A stretch of DNA of 64,000 bases from Hyphomicrobiales bacterium (GCA_900473915.1 UCNG01000005.1:1-64000); one strand, 5' to 3'. Shown: positions 34,270-44,300, numbered from the stretch's first letter. Program-made: numbers and translations. The notes: generated by a model not told the origin, from the letters alone.

Positions 34270-36524
34270 GCTGCTGCGTCGAGAATGCACAGATAGCGAC
34301 CGTCGTTCAGGCCGTTTCGACAGATGAAATGCAGGTCGCAAGCCGTGCGCTCGGCGATGGCCTGCGCCAGCTCGACCTGTCGGTTCCCGGCGTTCACTGC
34401 GGCCTGTGCATCAAGACCATCGAGGAGGCGCTCGGCAAGATTTCGGGCGTTGCCTATGTCCGCGTCAACCTGACGGCGCGCCGCGTGACCGTGCGCTGGA
34501 AGGATGGCGAGACGCCGCCCAATGTCGTCGACCCATTGCGCAGGCTCGGTTACGAGGCGCATATTTTCGACATGGCGCAGGAGAAAGACCCGACCTTCAC
34601 GCGGCTTCTGATCGCGCTTGGCGTCGCGGCCTTCGCTTCCAGCAATGTGATGCTCTTGTCCGTTGCGGTCTGGTCGGGCGCGGATGCCGCGACCCGCGAC
34701 ATGTTCCACTGGATTTCCGGCCTTATCGCCCTGCCGACACTGATCTATTCGGGCCGCATTTTCTATGTTTCCGCATGGAATGCGTTACGAGCTGGACGCG
34801 TCAACATGGATGTGCCGATTGCGCTCGCCATCACGCTTGCCTTCGGCATGAGCGTTTATGAAACCCTGCATCACGGCCAGCACGCCTATTTCGATGCGTC
34901 GGTGACATTGCTGTTCTTCCTGCTGATCGGTCGCACGCTCGACTATATGATGCGCGCCCGCGCCCGTTCCGCCGTGCGCGGTCTGGCGCAACTGGGTTCT
35001 CGCGGCGCGGTGGTGATCGGCGAAAATGACGAACGCAATTACCTGCCGGTCAACGAAATTCGCCCCGGAATGCGCATTATCCTTGCGGCTGGCGAGCGGG
35101 TTCCGGTCGATGCCAAGGTGGAGGAAGGCCGTTCGGAACTCGATTGCGCCATTGCATCGGGTGAAAGCGATGCGGTTCCGGTCGGCCCCGGCTCGGATAT
35201 CCGTGCCGGTACACTCAATCTTTCCACGCCGCTCGTCATTCGCGCGACGGCGGAAGCCAAGGATTCCTTCCTGGCTGAAATGGTGCGGCTGATGGATGTC
35301 GCGGAAGGCGGGCGCGCCTACTACCGTCGCCTTGCCGACCGCGCTTCCGAGCTTTACGTGCCGATGGTCCATAGCATCGCTTTCGCGGCCTTTGTCGGCT
35401 GGATGTTCTACACCGGCGGCGACTGGTATCGCTCGATCTATATCGCGATCTGCACCCTCATCATCACCTGCCCCTGCGCGCTTGCCCTTGCGGTGCCGAT
35501 CGTGCAGGTGGTCGCGGCGCGCCGCCTGTTCGAAAACGGCATCATGATCAAGGACGGCTCCGCCATGGAACGGATGGCCGAGGTGGACACCGCCATTTTC
35601 GACAAGACCGGTACGTTGACCCTCGGTCAGCCGCGGCTGATCAATGCCGACGCCATCGATCCCAACAATCTGGAAATCGCCGCCGAACTGTCGCTTTATT
35701 CGCGCCATCCTTTGTCGCGGGCGCTGGCGCTGTTCTCCGGCGCAAAGCCGATGACGGCCTTTACCCGTATCGAGGAAGTGCCGGGTGCCGGTATCGAAGC
35801 CGAGCTGAACGGTGCCGTCTATCGGCTTGGCAAGCGCGACTGGGCGGACAAGAGCGCCGCCCTGCCTCATGCCGACGGCCCTGAAACCTGTCTTTCCATC
35901 GATGGCAAGCTGGTCCAGACCTTCCGTTTTGAGGATCAGCCGCGTGAAGACGCTGCGGGCGCCATCGCCACGCTGAAGCGAAACGGGCTGAAGCTCGGCA
36001 TCATTTCCGGTGACCGGCTGCCTGCCGTCGAGCGGCTTGCAGGTTATCTTGGCGTCGACAATTTCCGCGCGGAAGTGCTGCCTGCCGACAAGTCGGAACT
36101 GGTGCAGAAACTGTCGGCGGAAGGAAGCAAGGTGCTGATGGTCGGCGACGGCTTGAACGACGCTCCGGCCCTTGTTGCGGCCCATGTTTCCATGGCGCCT
36201 GCCACCGCTGCCGACATTGGCCGCAATGCAGCCGATTTCGTCTTCCTGCGTGAAAGCCTGTCGGCAGTGCCGCTTGCCTTTGCCGTATCGAAGGAAGCGG
36301 GCCGGTTGATCAGCCAGAACTTTGCGCTTTCCATCGGCTATAATATCATCGCCGTGCCGATTGCGATTTTCGGCTATGTCACCCCGCTGGTGGCAGCGCT
36401 TTCCATGTCGCTGTCGTCCATCGTGGTCGTCAGCAACGCATTGCGGTTGCGGGCCGGAAAACAAAAGCAGCAGACGCAGAAAGCAATCGCGCCTGTTGCC
36501 GCCATCAAGGAAGCGCACAAATGA
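34266..36524 (+). CDS. ccoI: Copper-exporting P-type ATPase CcoI (FixI)
   Basis: A 752-residue P1B-ATPase that supplies copper for the CuB site of cbb3 oxidase. N-terminal Cys pair (MSCCVE), heavy-metal domain with Cys45/Cys48 (HCGLC), eight membrane helices, ion site ITCPCALALA, phosphorylation motif DKTGTLTLGQP and hinge VGDGLNDAPAL. The metal motif is GLC rather than the usual TxC. Overlaps ccoH and ccoS by four bases. Confidence 0.95.
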   Translation: MSCCVENAQIATVVQAVSTDEMQVASRALGDGLRQLDLSVPGVHCGLCIKTIEEALGKISGVAYVRVNLTARRVTVRWKDGETPPNVVDPLRRLGYEAHIFDMAQEKDPTFTRLLIALGVAAFASSNVMLLSVAVWSGADAATRDMFHWISGLIALPTLIYSGRIFYVSAWNALRAGRVNMDVPIALAITLAFGMSVYETLHHGQHAYFDASVTLLFFLLIGRTLDYMMRARARSAVRGLAQLGSRGAVVIGENDERNYLPVNEIRPGMRIILAAGERVPVDAKVEEGRSELDCAIASGESDAVPVGPGSDIRAGTLNLSTPLVIRATAEAKDSFLAEMVRLMDVAEGGRAYYRRLADRASELYVPMVHSIAFAAFVGWMFYTGGDWYRSIYIAICTLIITCPCALALAVPIVQVVAARRLFENGIMIKDGSAMERMAEVDTAIFDKTGTLTLGQPRLINADAIDPNNLEIAAELSLYSRHPLSRALALFSGAKPMTAFTRIEEVPGAGIEAELNGAVYRLGKRDWADKSAALPHADGPETCLSIDGKLVQTFRFEDQPREDAAGAIATLKRNGLKLGIISGDRLPAVERLAGYLGVDNFRAEVLPADKSELVQKLSAEGSKVLMVGDGLNDAPALVAAHVSMAPATAADIGRNAADFVFLRESLSAVPLAFAVSKEAGRLISQNFALSIGYNIIAVPIAIFGYVTPLVAALSMSLSSIVVVSNALRLRAGKQKQQTQKAIAPVAAIKEAHK

Positions 36525-36694
36525 GCGGACTTATCTTTCTCATCCCCATTGCGCTTTTTCTGGGCCTGCTTGGCCTTGTCGCCTTTCTCTGGTCGTTGAA
36601 AAACGGCCAGTATGAGGACCTCGACGGAGCGGCAAACCGCATTCTCCTTGATGACGAAACTAGCCCGTTATCAAAATCGCGCGTAGGTCATTAA
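36521..36694 (+). CDS. ccoS: cbb3 assembly protein CcoS (FixS)
   Basis: A 57-residue membrane protein: one helix (LIFLIPIALFLGLLGLVAFLW) and a polar tail (QYEDLDGAANRILLDDE). It is needed for cofactor insertion in cbb3 oxidase. The ATG overlaps the stop of ccoI. Its last 35 bases overlap the convergent glycerate kinase gene, so both strands code there. Confidence 0.88.
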   Translation: MSGLIFLIPIALFLGLLGLVAFLWSLKNGQYEDLDGAANRILLDDETSPLSKSRVGH

Positions 36695-37946
36695 CATTCG
36701 TGCCGGTCGGTCCCGGCACGAACAGATCGCCGATAGAGTCGAATGCTGTCCATGCATCGTTGTTGGCAAGACGCGCCGCACCGTCCTCGCCCGCTTTTTG
36801 CAAGCGCGAAACCGTGGAACCATCGGCAAAAGCGCCCGCATTGTCTTCCGAACCATCGATGCCATCCGTGTCGGCGGCAAGCGCATGGATATTGTCATAG
36901 CCATCGATATCGAGGGCGAAGGACAGCAGGAACTCGCTGTTGCGTCCGCCCTTGCCGCCTTTCCCACGAATGGTGACGGTGGTTTCGCCGCCTGACAGAA
37001 TGACCACCGGCTTTTTGAACGGACGGTCGCGGTCGGCCACCTCACGGGCAATCGCCGCGTGAACATGCGCCACTTCCCGCGCCTCACCTTCCATTGCGTC
37101 CGACAGGATCACCGCTTCCACCCCATGGCGCGCCGCCTCCTTCACCGCCGCTTCCAGCGAAACGGCGGCGGATGCAATCACGCGCACTTCGTTTCGGGCG
37201 AAAACTTTGTCGTCCGGCTTCGGCGCGTGGGCGGCTTCGCTCCTGATATGGGCAAGAACGGCTTCGGGCAAATCCAGCCGGTAGCGTTCGATGATTTTCA
37301 AAGCCTCGTCGCGGCTGGTGGAGTCCGGAACGGTGGGGCCGGAAGCCACGAAGGCCGGATTATCGCCCGGAATATCCGAGACAACGAGCGAGAACACCGC
37401 TGCCGGATGCGCGGCGGCGGCGAGCCTGCCGCCCTTGATGGTGGACAAGTGCTTGCGAACAGCATTCATTGCCGAAATCGGCGCGCCAGAGGCAAGCAAT
37501 GCCTTGTTGACGGTGATTTCGTCTTCCAGCGTCAACCCGTCAGGGGGCGACGGCAACAGGGCGGACCCGCCGCCGGAGATGAGCGCCACCACGAGGTCAT
37601 CTTCGGTCAGGTTCGACACGGCATCGAACAGCCGCCTGGAGGCGGCAAGCCCCGCTTCATCGGGGACCGGATGCGCCGCTTCGATGATCTCGATGCGCTC
37701 ACAGGGGGCGCCATAGCCATAGCGCGTGACCACCACGCCCTCCAATGGAGCGTCATATTTTTCGGCCCACGCCCGCTCGAAAGCCGCCGCCATCTGGGCC
37801 GAGCCCTTGCCCGCGCCGACGACAATCGTGCGCCCTTTCGGCTTGGCCGGAAGATTGGCGCGGATCACCAGCTCAGGATCGGCAGCCGCAACGGCAGCGT
37901 CAAACAGGCTGGTCAGAAACTTCTTGGGATCGGTGATGGCAGTCAT
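36660..37946 (-). CDS. gckA: Glycerate 2-kinase (GckA/TtuD type)
   Basis: A 428-residue kinase of the MOFRL-domain family that phosphorylates D-glycerate to 2-phosphoglycerate. The N-terminal half carries VVGAGKGSAQMA and ISGGGSALLPSPPDGLTLED; the MOFRL domain has LSGGETTVTIRGKGGKGGRNSEF and AADTDGIDGSEDNAGA. It lies downstream of the tartronate semialdehyde reductase gene with a 126-base gap and completes the glyoxylate-to-glycolysis route of Gcl and GarR. The 3' end overlaps ccoS from the other strand. Confidence 0.9.
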   Translation of the reverse strand: MTAITDPKKFLTSLFDAAVAAADPELVIRANLPAKPKGRTIVVGAGKGSAQMAAAFERAWAEKYDAPLEGVVVTRYGYGAPCERIEIIEAAHPVPDEAGLAASRRLFDAVSNLTEDDLVVALISGGGSALLPSPPDGLTLEDEITVNKALLASGAPISAMNAVRKHLSTIKGGRLAAAAHPAAVFSLVVSDIPGDNPAFVASGPTVPDSTSRDEALKIIERYRLDLPEAVLAHIRSEAAHAPKPDDKVFARNEVRVIASAAVSLEAAVKEAARHGVEAVILSDAMEGEAREVAHVHAAIAREVADRDRPFKKPVVILSGGETTVTIRGKGGKGGRNSEFLLSFALDIDGYDNIHALAADTDGIDGSEDNAGAFADGSTVSRLQKAGEDGAARLANNDAWTAFDSIGDLFVPGPTGTNVNDLRAILITG

Positions 37947-38072
37947 GAGTTTCCCGATGCTGGCATGTTACGGCGGCACTATTCCCCGCCCGAGATATAA
38001 AATCAATGGAGCCGGCCACCTCCTCCAAGCAGCCAGCTCCGCCCTCTCCCTCCAGAGAGTTCGCCTGAGACG

Positions 38073-38957
38073 TCAAGCGACGTCGTGGTTCGCCATCCTC
38101 TCCAGTGCACGCACCAGACCCGAATGGTCGAGACCGTCATCGCCATGCGCCGCGCAGGAATTGAACAGTTCCTGTGCCGTGGCCGTGTTCGGCAGCGAAA
38201 CACCGAGCGCCTTTGCGCCTTGCAGCGCGAGGTTCAAGTCCTTCTGGTGCAGCGAAATGCGGAAGCCAGGATCGAAAGTGCGCTTGATCATGCGTTCGCC
38301 GTGGACTTCCAGAATGCGAGACGATGCAAAGCCGCCCATCAGCGCTTCGCGCACCTTTGCCGGGTCAGCGCCCGCCTTGGAAGCAAAAACCAGCGCTTCG
38401 GCAACCGCCTCGATATTGAGTGCGACGATGATCTGGTTTGCAACCTTGGTGGTCTGGCCGTCGCCGCAATCGCCGACGAGGGTGATGTTCTTGCCCATGA
38501 GCTTCAGGAGCGGCAGGGCACGGTCGAACGATTCCTGCGAACCGCCCGCCATGATGGAAAGGCTTGCGTTCTTCGCGCCAACCTCACCGCCAGAAACCGG
38601 CGCATCGATGTATTCCGCACCCGTGGCGCGGACTTTCTTTGCAAATTCCTTCGTTTCGATGGGCGAAATCGAGCTCATGTCGATGAGCAGCTTGCCCTGG
38701 CCAAGGCCGCCAATTGCGCCGCCCTCCCCGAAGATGACTTCGGCCACCTGCGGCGTATCGGGAAGCATGAGAATAATCGTGTCGCATTCTTCGGCAACCG
38801 CCTTAGGCGTTTCCACAATTTGCAGGCCGTTATCGATCAGCTCCTGACGCGGTGGAGGATTGAACCGTGAGGTGAAGATCTGGTGCCCCGCATCCTGCAA
38901 ATGACGCGCCATCGGCGTACCCATGATCCCCAGTCCGATGAAGCCTATCTTGGCCAT
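38073..38957 (-). CDS. garR: Tartronate semialdehyde reductase
   Basis: A 294-residue beta-hydroxyacid dehydrogenase family enzyme (GlxR/GarR). NAD(P)-binding loop GFIGLGIMGTPMARHL, substrate block DAPVSGGEVGAKNASLSIMAGG and catalytic Lys in GDGQTTKVANQIIV. It reduces tartronate semialdehyde from Gcl to D-glycerate. It is 22 bases downstream of hyi in the order gcl-hyi-garR-gckA, so it belongs to the glyoxylate module. Confidence 0.9.
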   Translation of the reverse strand: MAKIGFIGLGIMGTPMARHLQDAGHQIFTSRFNPPPRQELIDNGLQIVETPKAVAEECDTIILMLPDTPQVAEVIFGEGGAIGGLGQGKLLIDMSSISPIETKEFAKKVRATGAEYIDAPVSGGEVGAKNASLSIMAGGSQESFDRALPLLKLMGKNITLVGDCGDGQTTKVANQIIVALNIEAVAEALVFASKAGADPAKVREALMGGFASSRILEVHGERMIKRTFDPGFRISLHQKDLNLALQGAKALGVSLPNTATAQELFNSCAAHGDDGLDHSGLVRALERMANHDVA

Positions 38958-38979
38958 GTCGTTTACTCCCTAATCAAAA

Positions 38980-39774
38980 TTATGCAGTCAGCCGTTCTGT
39001 TTCATACTGCTTGAACCAGCCCAGACCTTCCTCGGTGGTGGTCTTCGGCTTGTATTCGCAGCCGATCCAGCCCTTGTATCCAGCGTTTTTCAGCGCTTCG
39101 AACACGTTCGGATAATTGATCTCGCCGGTGCCCGGCTCATTGCGGCCCGGATTGTCGGCAAGCTGGATATGGGCGATGAGCGGCTTGTAGCGTTCGTAAG
39201 TGGCGACCAGTTCGCCGCGTGTGCGCTGCTGGTGGTAAAGGTCATACTGGATGAACAGGTTGTTGCTGCCTACTTCATCGATGATCGAAACCGCCTGCTC
39301 CACCGTGTTGAGATAGAAGCCGGGAATGTCGTAGTGATTGATCGGCTCGATCAGCAGGCGAATGCCATGCTTGCCCAGTTCCTTCGCGGCCAGGCGCAGA
39401 TTGCTGACGAAAGTGGCGCGCAGCACATCCGGGTCCACGCCCTGCGGCGCAATGCCGGAAAGACAGTTGACCTGCGAACAGTTGAGCGTCGTGGCGTAAT
39501 CGATGGCATCGGCCACGCCGCGCCGGAAATCGTCTATACGATCCGGCAGAACCGCAATGCCGCGCTCGCCGCCAGCCCAGTTGCCCGCAGGCAGATTGTG
39601 CAGGACTTGCGCCAGGTTATGTTTGGTCAGTGCTGCCTTCAGCTCATGCCGGTTGAACTCATAGGGGAAGAGATATTCCACCCCGGTGAACCCGGCCTTT
39701 GCGGCCAGCGCAAAGCGGTCCATGAAAGGCACTTCGTTGAAAAGCATGGTGAGATTGGCTGCAAATCTCGGCAT
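38980..39774 (-). CDS. hyi: Hydroxypyruvate isomerase
   Basis: A 264-residue TIM-barrel sugar isomerase-like enzyme (PF01261) that interconverts hydroxypyruvate and tartronate semialdehyde. Features include RFALAAKAGFTGVEYLFPYEF, LLIEPINHYDIPGFYL with the metal Glu, and IGCEYKP with the later acid. The start at 39774 follows AAGGAGGCTGAA; a longer open frame exists but has no ribosome site. Part of the gcl-hyi-garR-gckA unit. Confidence 0.9.
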   Translation of the reverse strand: MPRFAANLTMLFNEVPFMDRFALAAKAGFTGVEYLFPYEFNRHELKAALTKHNLAQVLHNLPAGNWAGGERGIAVLPDRIDDFRRGVADAIDYATTLNCSQVNCLSGIAPQGVDPDVLRATFVSNLRLAAKELGKHGIRLLIEPINHYDIPGFYLNTVEQAVSIIDEVGSNNLFIQYDLYHQQRTRGELVATYERYKPLIAHIQLADNPGRNEPGTGEINYPNVFEALKNAGYKGWIGCEYKPKTTTEEGLGWFKQYETERLTA

Positions 39775-39860
39775 TTCAGCCTCCTTGTAATTCTCTATTT
39801 GCGCAATTCTGGGAAAAGTCGTTTCGCAGTTTCCCAGAATCGCCTTCAACGTTGTTCTTT

Positions 39861-39984
39861 TCCCTCATCCTGAGGAGCCTCCCGAGCTTGTCGAGGGGGA
39901 GGCGTCTCGAAGGCGAGGGAAAATGCACCGCGCCTGCCCTCGTCCTTCGAGGCTTCGCTACGCTCCGCACCTCAGGATGAGGGA
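39861..39984. repeat. CTCATCCTGAGG palindromic repeat, copy 1
   Basis: Arms TCCCTCATCCTGAGG and CCTCAGGATGAGGGA enclose a region with GAGCTTGTCGAGGGGGAGGCGTC and CGTCCTTCGAGGCTTCGC that itself can fold. It sits between gcl and hyi, which are otherwise one transcription unit. A second copy occurs at 42843. It resembles RIME/REP-type elements described in rhizobia. Confidence 0.8.
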
Positions 39985-40011
39985 GAAACGAAGGAGTAGA
40001 TCGGCTTCACG

Positions 40012-41796
40012 TTAGTCCAACAATGCCGCAATCGCAGTCGGCGCATCTTCGCCACGTTCGGCCAGTTCCTCGAATTCGACAACCTGATCGATGTCGACAC
40101 CCATGGAAATATTGGTAACGCGTTCGAGGATGAATTCCAGAACAACCGGCACCTGATGCTCGGCCATCAGCGCTTTTGCCTGTTCAAAACTTTCGGCGAA
40201 CTGGTTGGGGCTGCGCACCCGGATCGCCTTGCAGCCGAGACCTTCGGCGACCGCCACGTGATCGACGCCATAGCCCTTTTCGGCATCGCCATCGGCATTG
40301 ATGTTGTCGAAGGCAAGGCTCACTTCGAAATCCATGTTGAAGCCGCGCTGCGCCTGCCGGATGAGGCCGAGATAGGAATTGTTCACAACCACATGGATGT
40401 AAGGCAGCTTGTGCTGTGCTCCGACCGCCAGTTCTTCGATGAGGAACTGGAAATCATAGTCGCCGGAAAGCGCAACAATCGGGCGATCGGGATCGGCGGC
40501 ACGCACACCGAGCGCCGCAGGCAGCGTCCAGCCGAGCGGACCGGCCTGACCGCAATTGATCCAGTTGCGCGGACGATAGACATGCAGGAACTGCGCGCCC
40601 GCGATCTGGCTGAGGCCGATGGTCGTCACATAGCAGGTGTCGCGGCCGAACGCCTTGTTCATCTCTTCATAAACTCGCTGCGGCTTCAGCGGTGTCTGGT
40701 CGAAATGCGTCTTGCGCAGCATAGTGTGCTTGCGCTCCTGGCATTCCTTCGCCCAACCCGACCAGTCGCGCAGCTTGCCTGCCGACTTCCATTCCGTCGC
40801 AATGTCGAGCAGCAGCTTCAGCGCCTTGCCCGCATCTGAAACGATGCCGAAATCCGGCGCGAAGACACGGCCGATCTGGGTCGGCTCGATGTCGATATGG
40901 ATGAACTTGCGGTCCTTCCGGTAAGTGTCCACATTGCCCGTATGACGGTTCGCCCAGCGGTTGCCGATGCCGATGACGACGTCGGAGGCCAGCAGATTGG
41001 CATTGCCATAGCGGTGCGAGGTCTGGAGGCCGCACATGCCCGCCATCAGGCGATGATCGTCAGGGATGACGCCCCAGCCCATCAGGGTCGGGATGACCGG
41101 AATGCCGGTGATTTCGGCGAATTCGACCAGAAGATCCGATGCATCGGCATTGATGATGCCGCCGCCTGCGACGATCAACGGACGTTCCGCCTCGTTCAGC
41201 ATGGCGAGCGCCTTTTCAGCCTGCGCCCGCGTTGCGACAGGCTTGTAGGCTTCCATCGGCTGATAGGTGTCGATGTCGAACTCGATTTCGGCAAGCTGGA
41301 CGTCAATCGGCAGGTCGATCAGGACCGGACCGGGACGGCCCGACTTCATGATATGGAACGCCTTCTGGAAAACATAAGGCACCAATGCCGGTTCCATGAC
41401 CGTGACCGCCCATTTGGTGACAGGGGCTGCGATCTTGGCGATATCGACCGCCTGAAAGTCTTCCTTGTCAAGACGCGCGCGCGGGGCCTGCCCGGTGATG
41501 CAGAGGATCGGGATCGAGTCGGCGGAAGCCGAATAAAGACCCGTAATCATATCCGTTCCGGCGGGGCCGGAGGTGCCGATGCACAGGCCGATATTGCCAT
41601 GCTTGGCGCGGGTGTAGCCTTCGGCCATATGCGAAGCGCCCTCGACATGTCGCGCCAGTATGTGGCGGATCGAGCCGCGCGCCTTCATCGCCGAATAAAA
41701 TGGATTGATCGCTGCGCCCGGTACACCGAAGGCACAATTGATCCCTTCTTTTTCCAGCACAAGCACGGCTGCATCGACTGCACGCATTCTGGCCAT
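40012..41796 (-). CDS. gcl: Glyoxylate carboligase
   Basis: A 594-residue thiamine diphosphate enzyme that condenses two glyoxylates to tartronate semialdehyde and CO2. N-terminal [19 protein letters not shown] and [13 protein letters not shown]; the ThDP-binding motif GDYDFQFL...NNSYLGLIR in the C-terminal part. Gcl has Val where most ThDP enzymes have the catalytic Glu, and the [11 protein letters not shown] block fits that. ATG at 41796 is set by AGGAGG seven bases upstream. It is divergent from the IclR gene. Confidence 0.95.
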   Translation of the reverse strand: MARMRAVDAAVLVLEKEGINCAFGVPGAAINPFYSAMKARGSIRHILARHVEGASHMAEGYTRAKHGNIGLCIGTSGPAGTDMITGLYSASADSIPILCITGQAPRARLDKEDFQAVDIAKIAAPVTKWAVTVMEPALVPYVFQKAFHIMKSGRPGPVLIDLPIDVQLAEIEFDIDTYQPMEAYKPVATRAQAEKALAMLNEAERPLIVAGGGIINADASDLLVEFAEITGIPVIPTLMGWGVIPDDHRLMAGMCGLQTSHRYGNANLLASDVVIGIGNRWANRHTGNVDTYRKDRKFIHIDIEPTQIGRVFAPDFGIVSDAGKALKLLLDIATEWKSAGKLRDWSGWAKECQERKHTMLRKTHFDQTPLKPQRVYEEMNKAFGRDTCYVTTIGLSQIAGAQFLHVYRPRNWINCGQAGPLGWTLPAALGVRAADPDRPIVALSGDYDFQFLIEELAVGAQHKLPYIHVVVNNSYLGLIRQAQRGFNMDFEVSLAFDNINADGDAEKGYGVDHVAVAEGLGCKAIRVRSPNQFAESFEQAKALMAEHQVPVVLEFILERVTNISMGVDIDQVVEFEELAERGEDAPTAIAALLD

Positions 41797-41847
41797 GGCC
41801 ATCCCTCCTATGGAACTCTAATCCATTTACCAATTCTATTATCAAAA

Positions 41848-41872
41848 AATGGAAATGCATACCATTATATGG
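41848..41872. promoter_or_regulatory. Candidate IclR operator in the gcl/iclR interval
   Basis: Inverted repeat AATGG-N9-CCATT (41848-41866), followed by ATATGG, within a very A/T-rich 183-base divergent region that also contains CCATTT (41823) further left. Such TGGAAA/TTTCCA-like arms fit AllR/GclR-type operators, but the assignment is only positional. Confidence 0.35.
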
Positions 41873-41979
41873 AAATAAAGATTTTCAACGGAATGGAGAT
41901 AATCCGCAGCTCCCTTTCCGACCGGCAATGGATGCGATAGTGGTATTTTCTGAGTTGAGGCGGGATTCGGAGACAGTCG

Positions 41980-42798
41980 ATGGAGCAGGCAAAGGTAAAG
42001 CGGGGTCGCAAGGCGGCGGAAAACGCAGCGCCTTCGTCTGTGCAGGTTCTCGACCGGAGCCTGAAGCTTTTGGCGCTGATTGCTGAAAATGACGGGTCAA
42101 CGCTGACCGATCTCGCCGAGGAGAGTGGCATGGCCCCTTCGACCGTGCACCGGCTTCTGTCGTCGCTGGCAAATCATGGGATGGTTTCCCACGATCTGGA
42201 AAGCGGAGACTGGACTATCGGCGTGAAGGCTTTTGAAATCGGCAATGCCTTTCGCCGGTTCCGCAAGCTCGGCATTCTGTCGCGGCCCTATCTCAAGACA
42301 TTGATGGAAACGACAGGCGAGACCGCCAATATCGGCGTCGAGGACGGCGGCGATGTGGTGTTTATCTCGCAGATTGAAAGCCATGCGCCGATGCGCGCCT
42401 TTTTCCGGCCCGGACGGCGCGGGCCTATCCATGCATCCGGGATCGGCAAGGCCATATTGTCCACCTGGTCGGACAAGGAAATCGCGCATGCGCTATCGGG
42501 GCGCACGCTGGAACATTTTACGCAGCGCACGCTCGACAGCCTGCCTGCGCTGTTGAAAGACATTCAGGCCACCCGGACGCGTGGCTGGTCTGTTGACGAT
42601 GAAGAGCACACGCTCGGCATGTGCTGCATCGCCGCTCCCATCTTCAATGAATATGGAGAGGCGATTGCGGGCATTTCCGTTTCCGGCCCTGCCGTACGCC
42701 TGCCGAAAAAGAAGCTTGAGGAATTCGGGCCGCTGATCCGCGCAACCGCCGACGAACTCACCAGAGCTATCGGCGGCAAGCGCCCGGAAGAGTTTTAA
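41980..42798 (+). CDS. IclR family transcriptional regulator of the glyoxylate module
   Basis: A 272-residue regulator with an N-terminal winged helix (VQVLDRSLKLLALIAENDGSTL, SGMAPSTVHRLLSSL) and an IclR effector domain (GKAILSTWSDKEI, VDDEEHTLGMCCIAAPIFN). Divergent from gcl with shared A/T-rich promoter region, so it very likely controls the gcl genes, as AllR or BhcR do for glyoxylate-related genes elsewhere; the effector would then be glyoxylate or a ureide. An extended basic N-terminus (QAKVKRGRKAAE) precedes the DNA-binding domain. Confidence 0.87.
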   Translation: MEQAKVKRGRKAAENAAPSSVQVLDRSLKLLALIAENDGSTLTDLAEESGMAPSTVHRLLSSLANHGMVSHDLESGDWTIGVKAFEIGNAFRRFRKLGILSRPYLKTLMETTGETANIGVEDGGDVVFISQIESHAPMRAFFRPGRRGPIHASGIGKAILSTWSDKEIAHALSGRTLEHFTQRTLDSLPALLKDIQATRTRGWSVDDEEHTLGMCCIAAPIFNEYGEAIAGISVSGPAVRLPKKKLEEFGPLIRATADELTRAIGGKRPEEF

Positions 42799-42842
42799 CG
42801 CGCACAGTGAATTTGGGCTAATCGACGCTCTGCGCCCCTCTT

Positions 42843-42969
42843 TCCCTCATCCTGAGGAGCTTCCCCGAGCTTGTCGAAGGGGAGCGTCTCGAAGGGCTGA
42901 GGGAAACCGCGCTGCGCGTGCCCTCGTCCTTCGAGGCTTCGCTTCGCTCCGCACCTCAGGATGAGGGGG
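42843..42969. repeat. CTCATCCTGAGG palindromic repeat, copy 2
   Basis: Same element and orientation as at 39861, about 127 bases, with arms TCCCTCATCCTGAGG / CCTCAGGATGAGGG. It lies between the convergent ends of the iclR and guaD genes and could act as a bidirectional 3' end. The two copies flank the gcl-iclR block. Confidence 0.8.
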
Positions 42970-42987
42970 AAGCGCAGCGATGAAGCT

Positions 42988-44289
42988 TTATAGTTCAGCC
43001 TTGAGAGGTTTCCCCGCCACATAGGTTTCAACGACGGCGCGGTCATCGCCCAGCGTCTGCAACAGGAAGAGCTCCTGCTCCAGCGTCGCGCCAGCCGCCA
43101 TGCGCAGCCGCATCGGCGATGTGGCGGATGAATCCAGCACCACGATATCGGCTTCCGTGCCTTCATCCAGCGTGCCGATCCTGTCTTCCATGGAGAGCGC
43201 GCGCGCATTGCCAAGCGTCATCATATAGAAGGACTGGAACGGGTTCAGGCGCTGTTCGCGCAGTTGCAGAACCTTGTAGCCCTCATCCATGGTGCGCAGC
43301 ATGGAAAAACTGGTGCCGCCGCCGACATCGGTCGCCACCGCCATGCGCACGCCCGATGCTTTCAGGCGATCCCGGTCGAAAAGGCCAGAGCCGAGGAACA
43401 GGTTCGAGGTCGGGCAGAAGACGGCAATCGAGCCGGTTTCCGCCATGACGCGCACTTCGCGTTCTTCCAGATGGATGGAATGGCCAAGCAGGGTCTTGTT
43501 TCCCAAAAGGCCGTAATGCTCGTAAATGCCGAGGTAATCCGGCGCATCCGGGTAAAGCGACTTGGTGAAGGTGATCTCGTCGTGGTTTTCCGACAGATGC
43601 GTCTGGATGTAGCTGCCGGGGTGCTCCCGGACAAGCGCCTGGCTTGCCTCAAGCTGTTCCGGCGTGGAGGTGATCGCGAAGCGCGGCGTTATCACATAAT
43701 CGAGGCGGCCCTTGCCCTGCCAGCGCGCGATCAGCGCCTTCGTATCGTCATAGCCGGACTGTGCCGTATCGCAAAGTGCAGGCGGCGCATTGCGGTCCAT
43801 CATCACCTTGCCGCCGAGCATGCGCATGTTGCGATGCTGCGAGGCGCGGAAATAAGCATCGACGCTCTGCGGATGCACCGAGCAATAGGCAACCGCCGTG
43901 GTGGTGCCGTGGCGGATCAGCTCGTCAAGAAAGCGCTCCGCGATAAATTCGGCATGCTGCTCGTCGGCAAATTTCTGCTCGGCCACGAACGTATAGGTGT
44001 TGAGCCATTCCAGCAGATTGGCTGCATAGGAAGCGACGACCTGCGTCTGCGGATAATGGATATGCGTATCGATGAAGCCCGGCAGGATCAGGTGCGGGCG
44101 ATGGTCGGCGACTTTTACGTCGCTGCCTGCCTCGCGACTTACGTCAGCATAATCCCCAAGACGCAGGATACGGCCATCTTCGACCAGAACGGCGCCGTCT
44201 TCGATATAGCGGTAGGCGGCGTTGTCATCGAGGCTTTGCGGCTCGTCACGAAAGGTCAGCACGCGGCCGCGGATCAGAAGCTTGGTCAT
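42988..44289 (-). CDS. guaD: Guanine deaminase
   Basis: A 433-residue amidohydrolase converting guanine to xanthine. Zinc motif LILPGFIDTHIHYPQ near residue 80, PGSYIQTHLSENHDEI, LLGHSIHLEE, and CPTSNLFLGSGLFD with metal/substrate residues, as in bacterial GuaD. The start is the ATG at 44289; the frame also has a TTG one codon earlier. It is encoded 12 bases downstream of puuD and feeds XdhAB, encoded downstream. Confidence 0.92.
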   Translation of the reverse strand: MTKLLIRGRVLTFRDEPQSLDDNAAYRYIEDGAVLVEDGRILRLGDYADVSREAGSDVKVADHRPHLILPGFIDTHIHYPQTQVVASYAANLLEWLNTYTFVAEQKFADEQHAEFIAERFLDELIRHGTTTAVAYCSVHPQSVDAYFRASQHRNMRMLGGKVMMDRNAPPALCDTAQSGYDDTKALIARWQGKGRLDYVITPRFAITSTPEQLEASQALVREHPGSYIQTHLSENHDEITFTKSLYPDAPDYLGIYEHYGLLGNKTLLGHSIHLEEREVRVMAETGSIAVFCPTSNLFLGSGLFDRDRLKASGVRMAVATDVGGGTSFSMLRTMDEGYKVLQLREQRLNPFQSFYMMTLGNARALSMEDRIGTLDEGTEADIVVLDSSATSPMRLRMAAGATLEQELFLLQTLGDDRAVVETYVAGKPLKAEL

Positions 44290-44300
44290 CAAATTGGTCC

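Noticed and set aside
34785-36518. Minus-strand 577-codon frame opposite ccoI
   Set aside because: Shadow of the P-type ATPase gene; no membrane segments or recognisable family.
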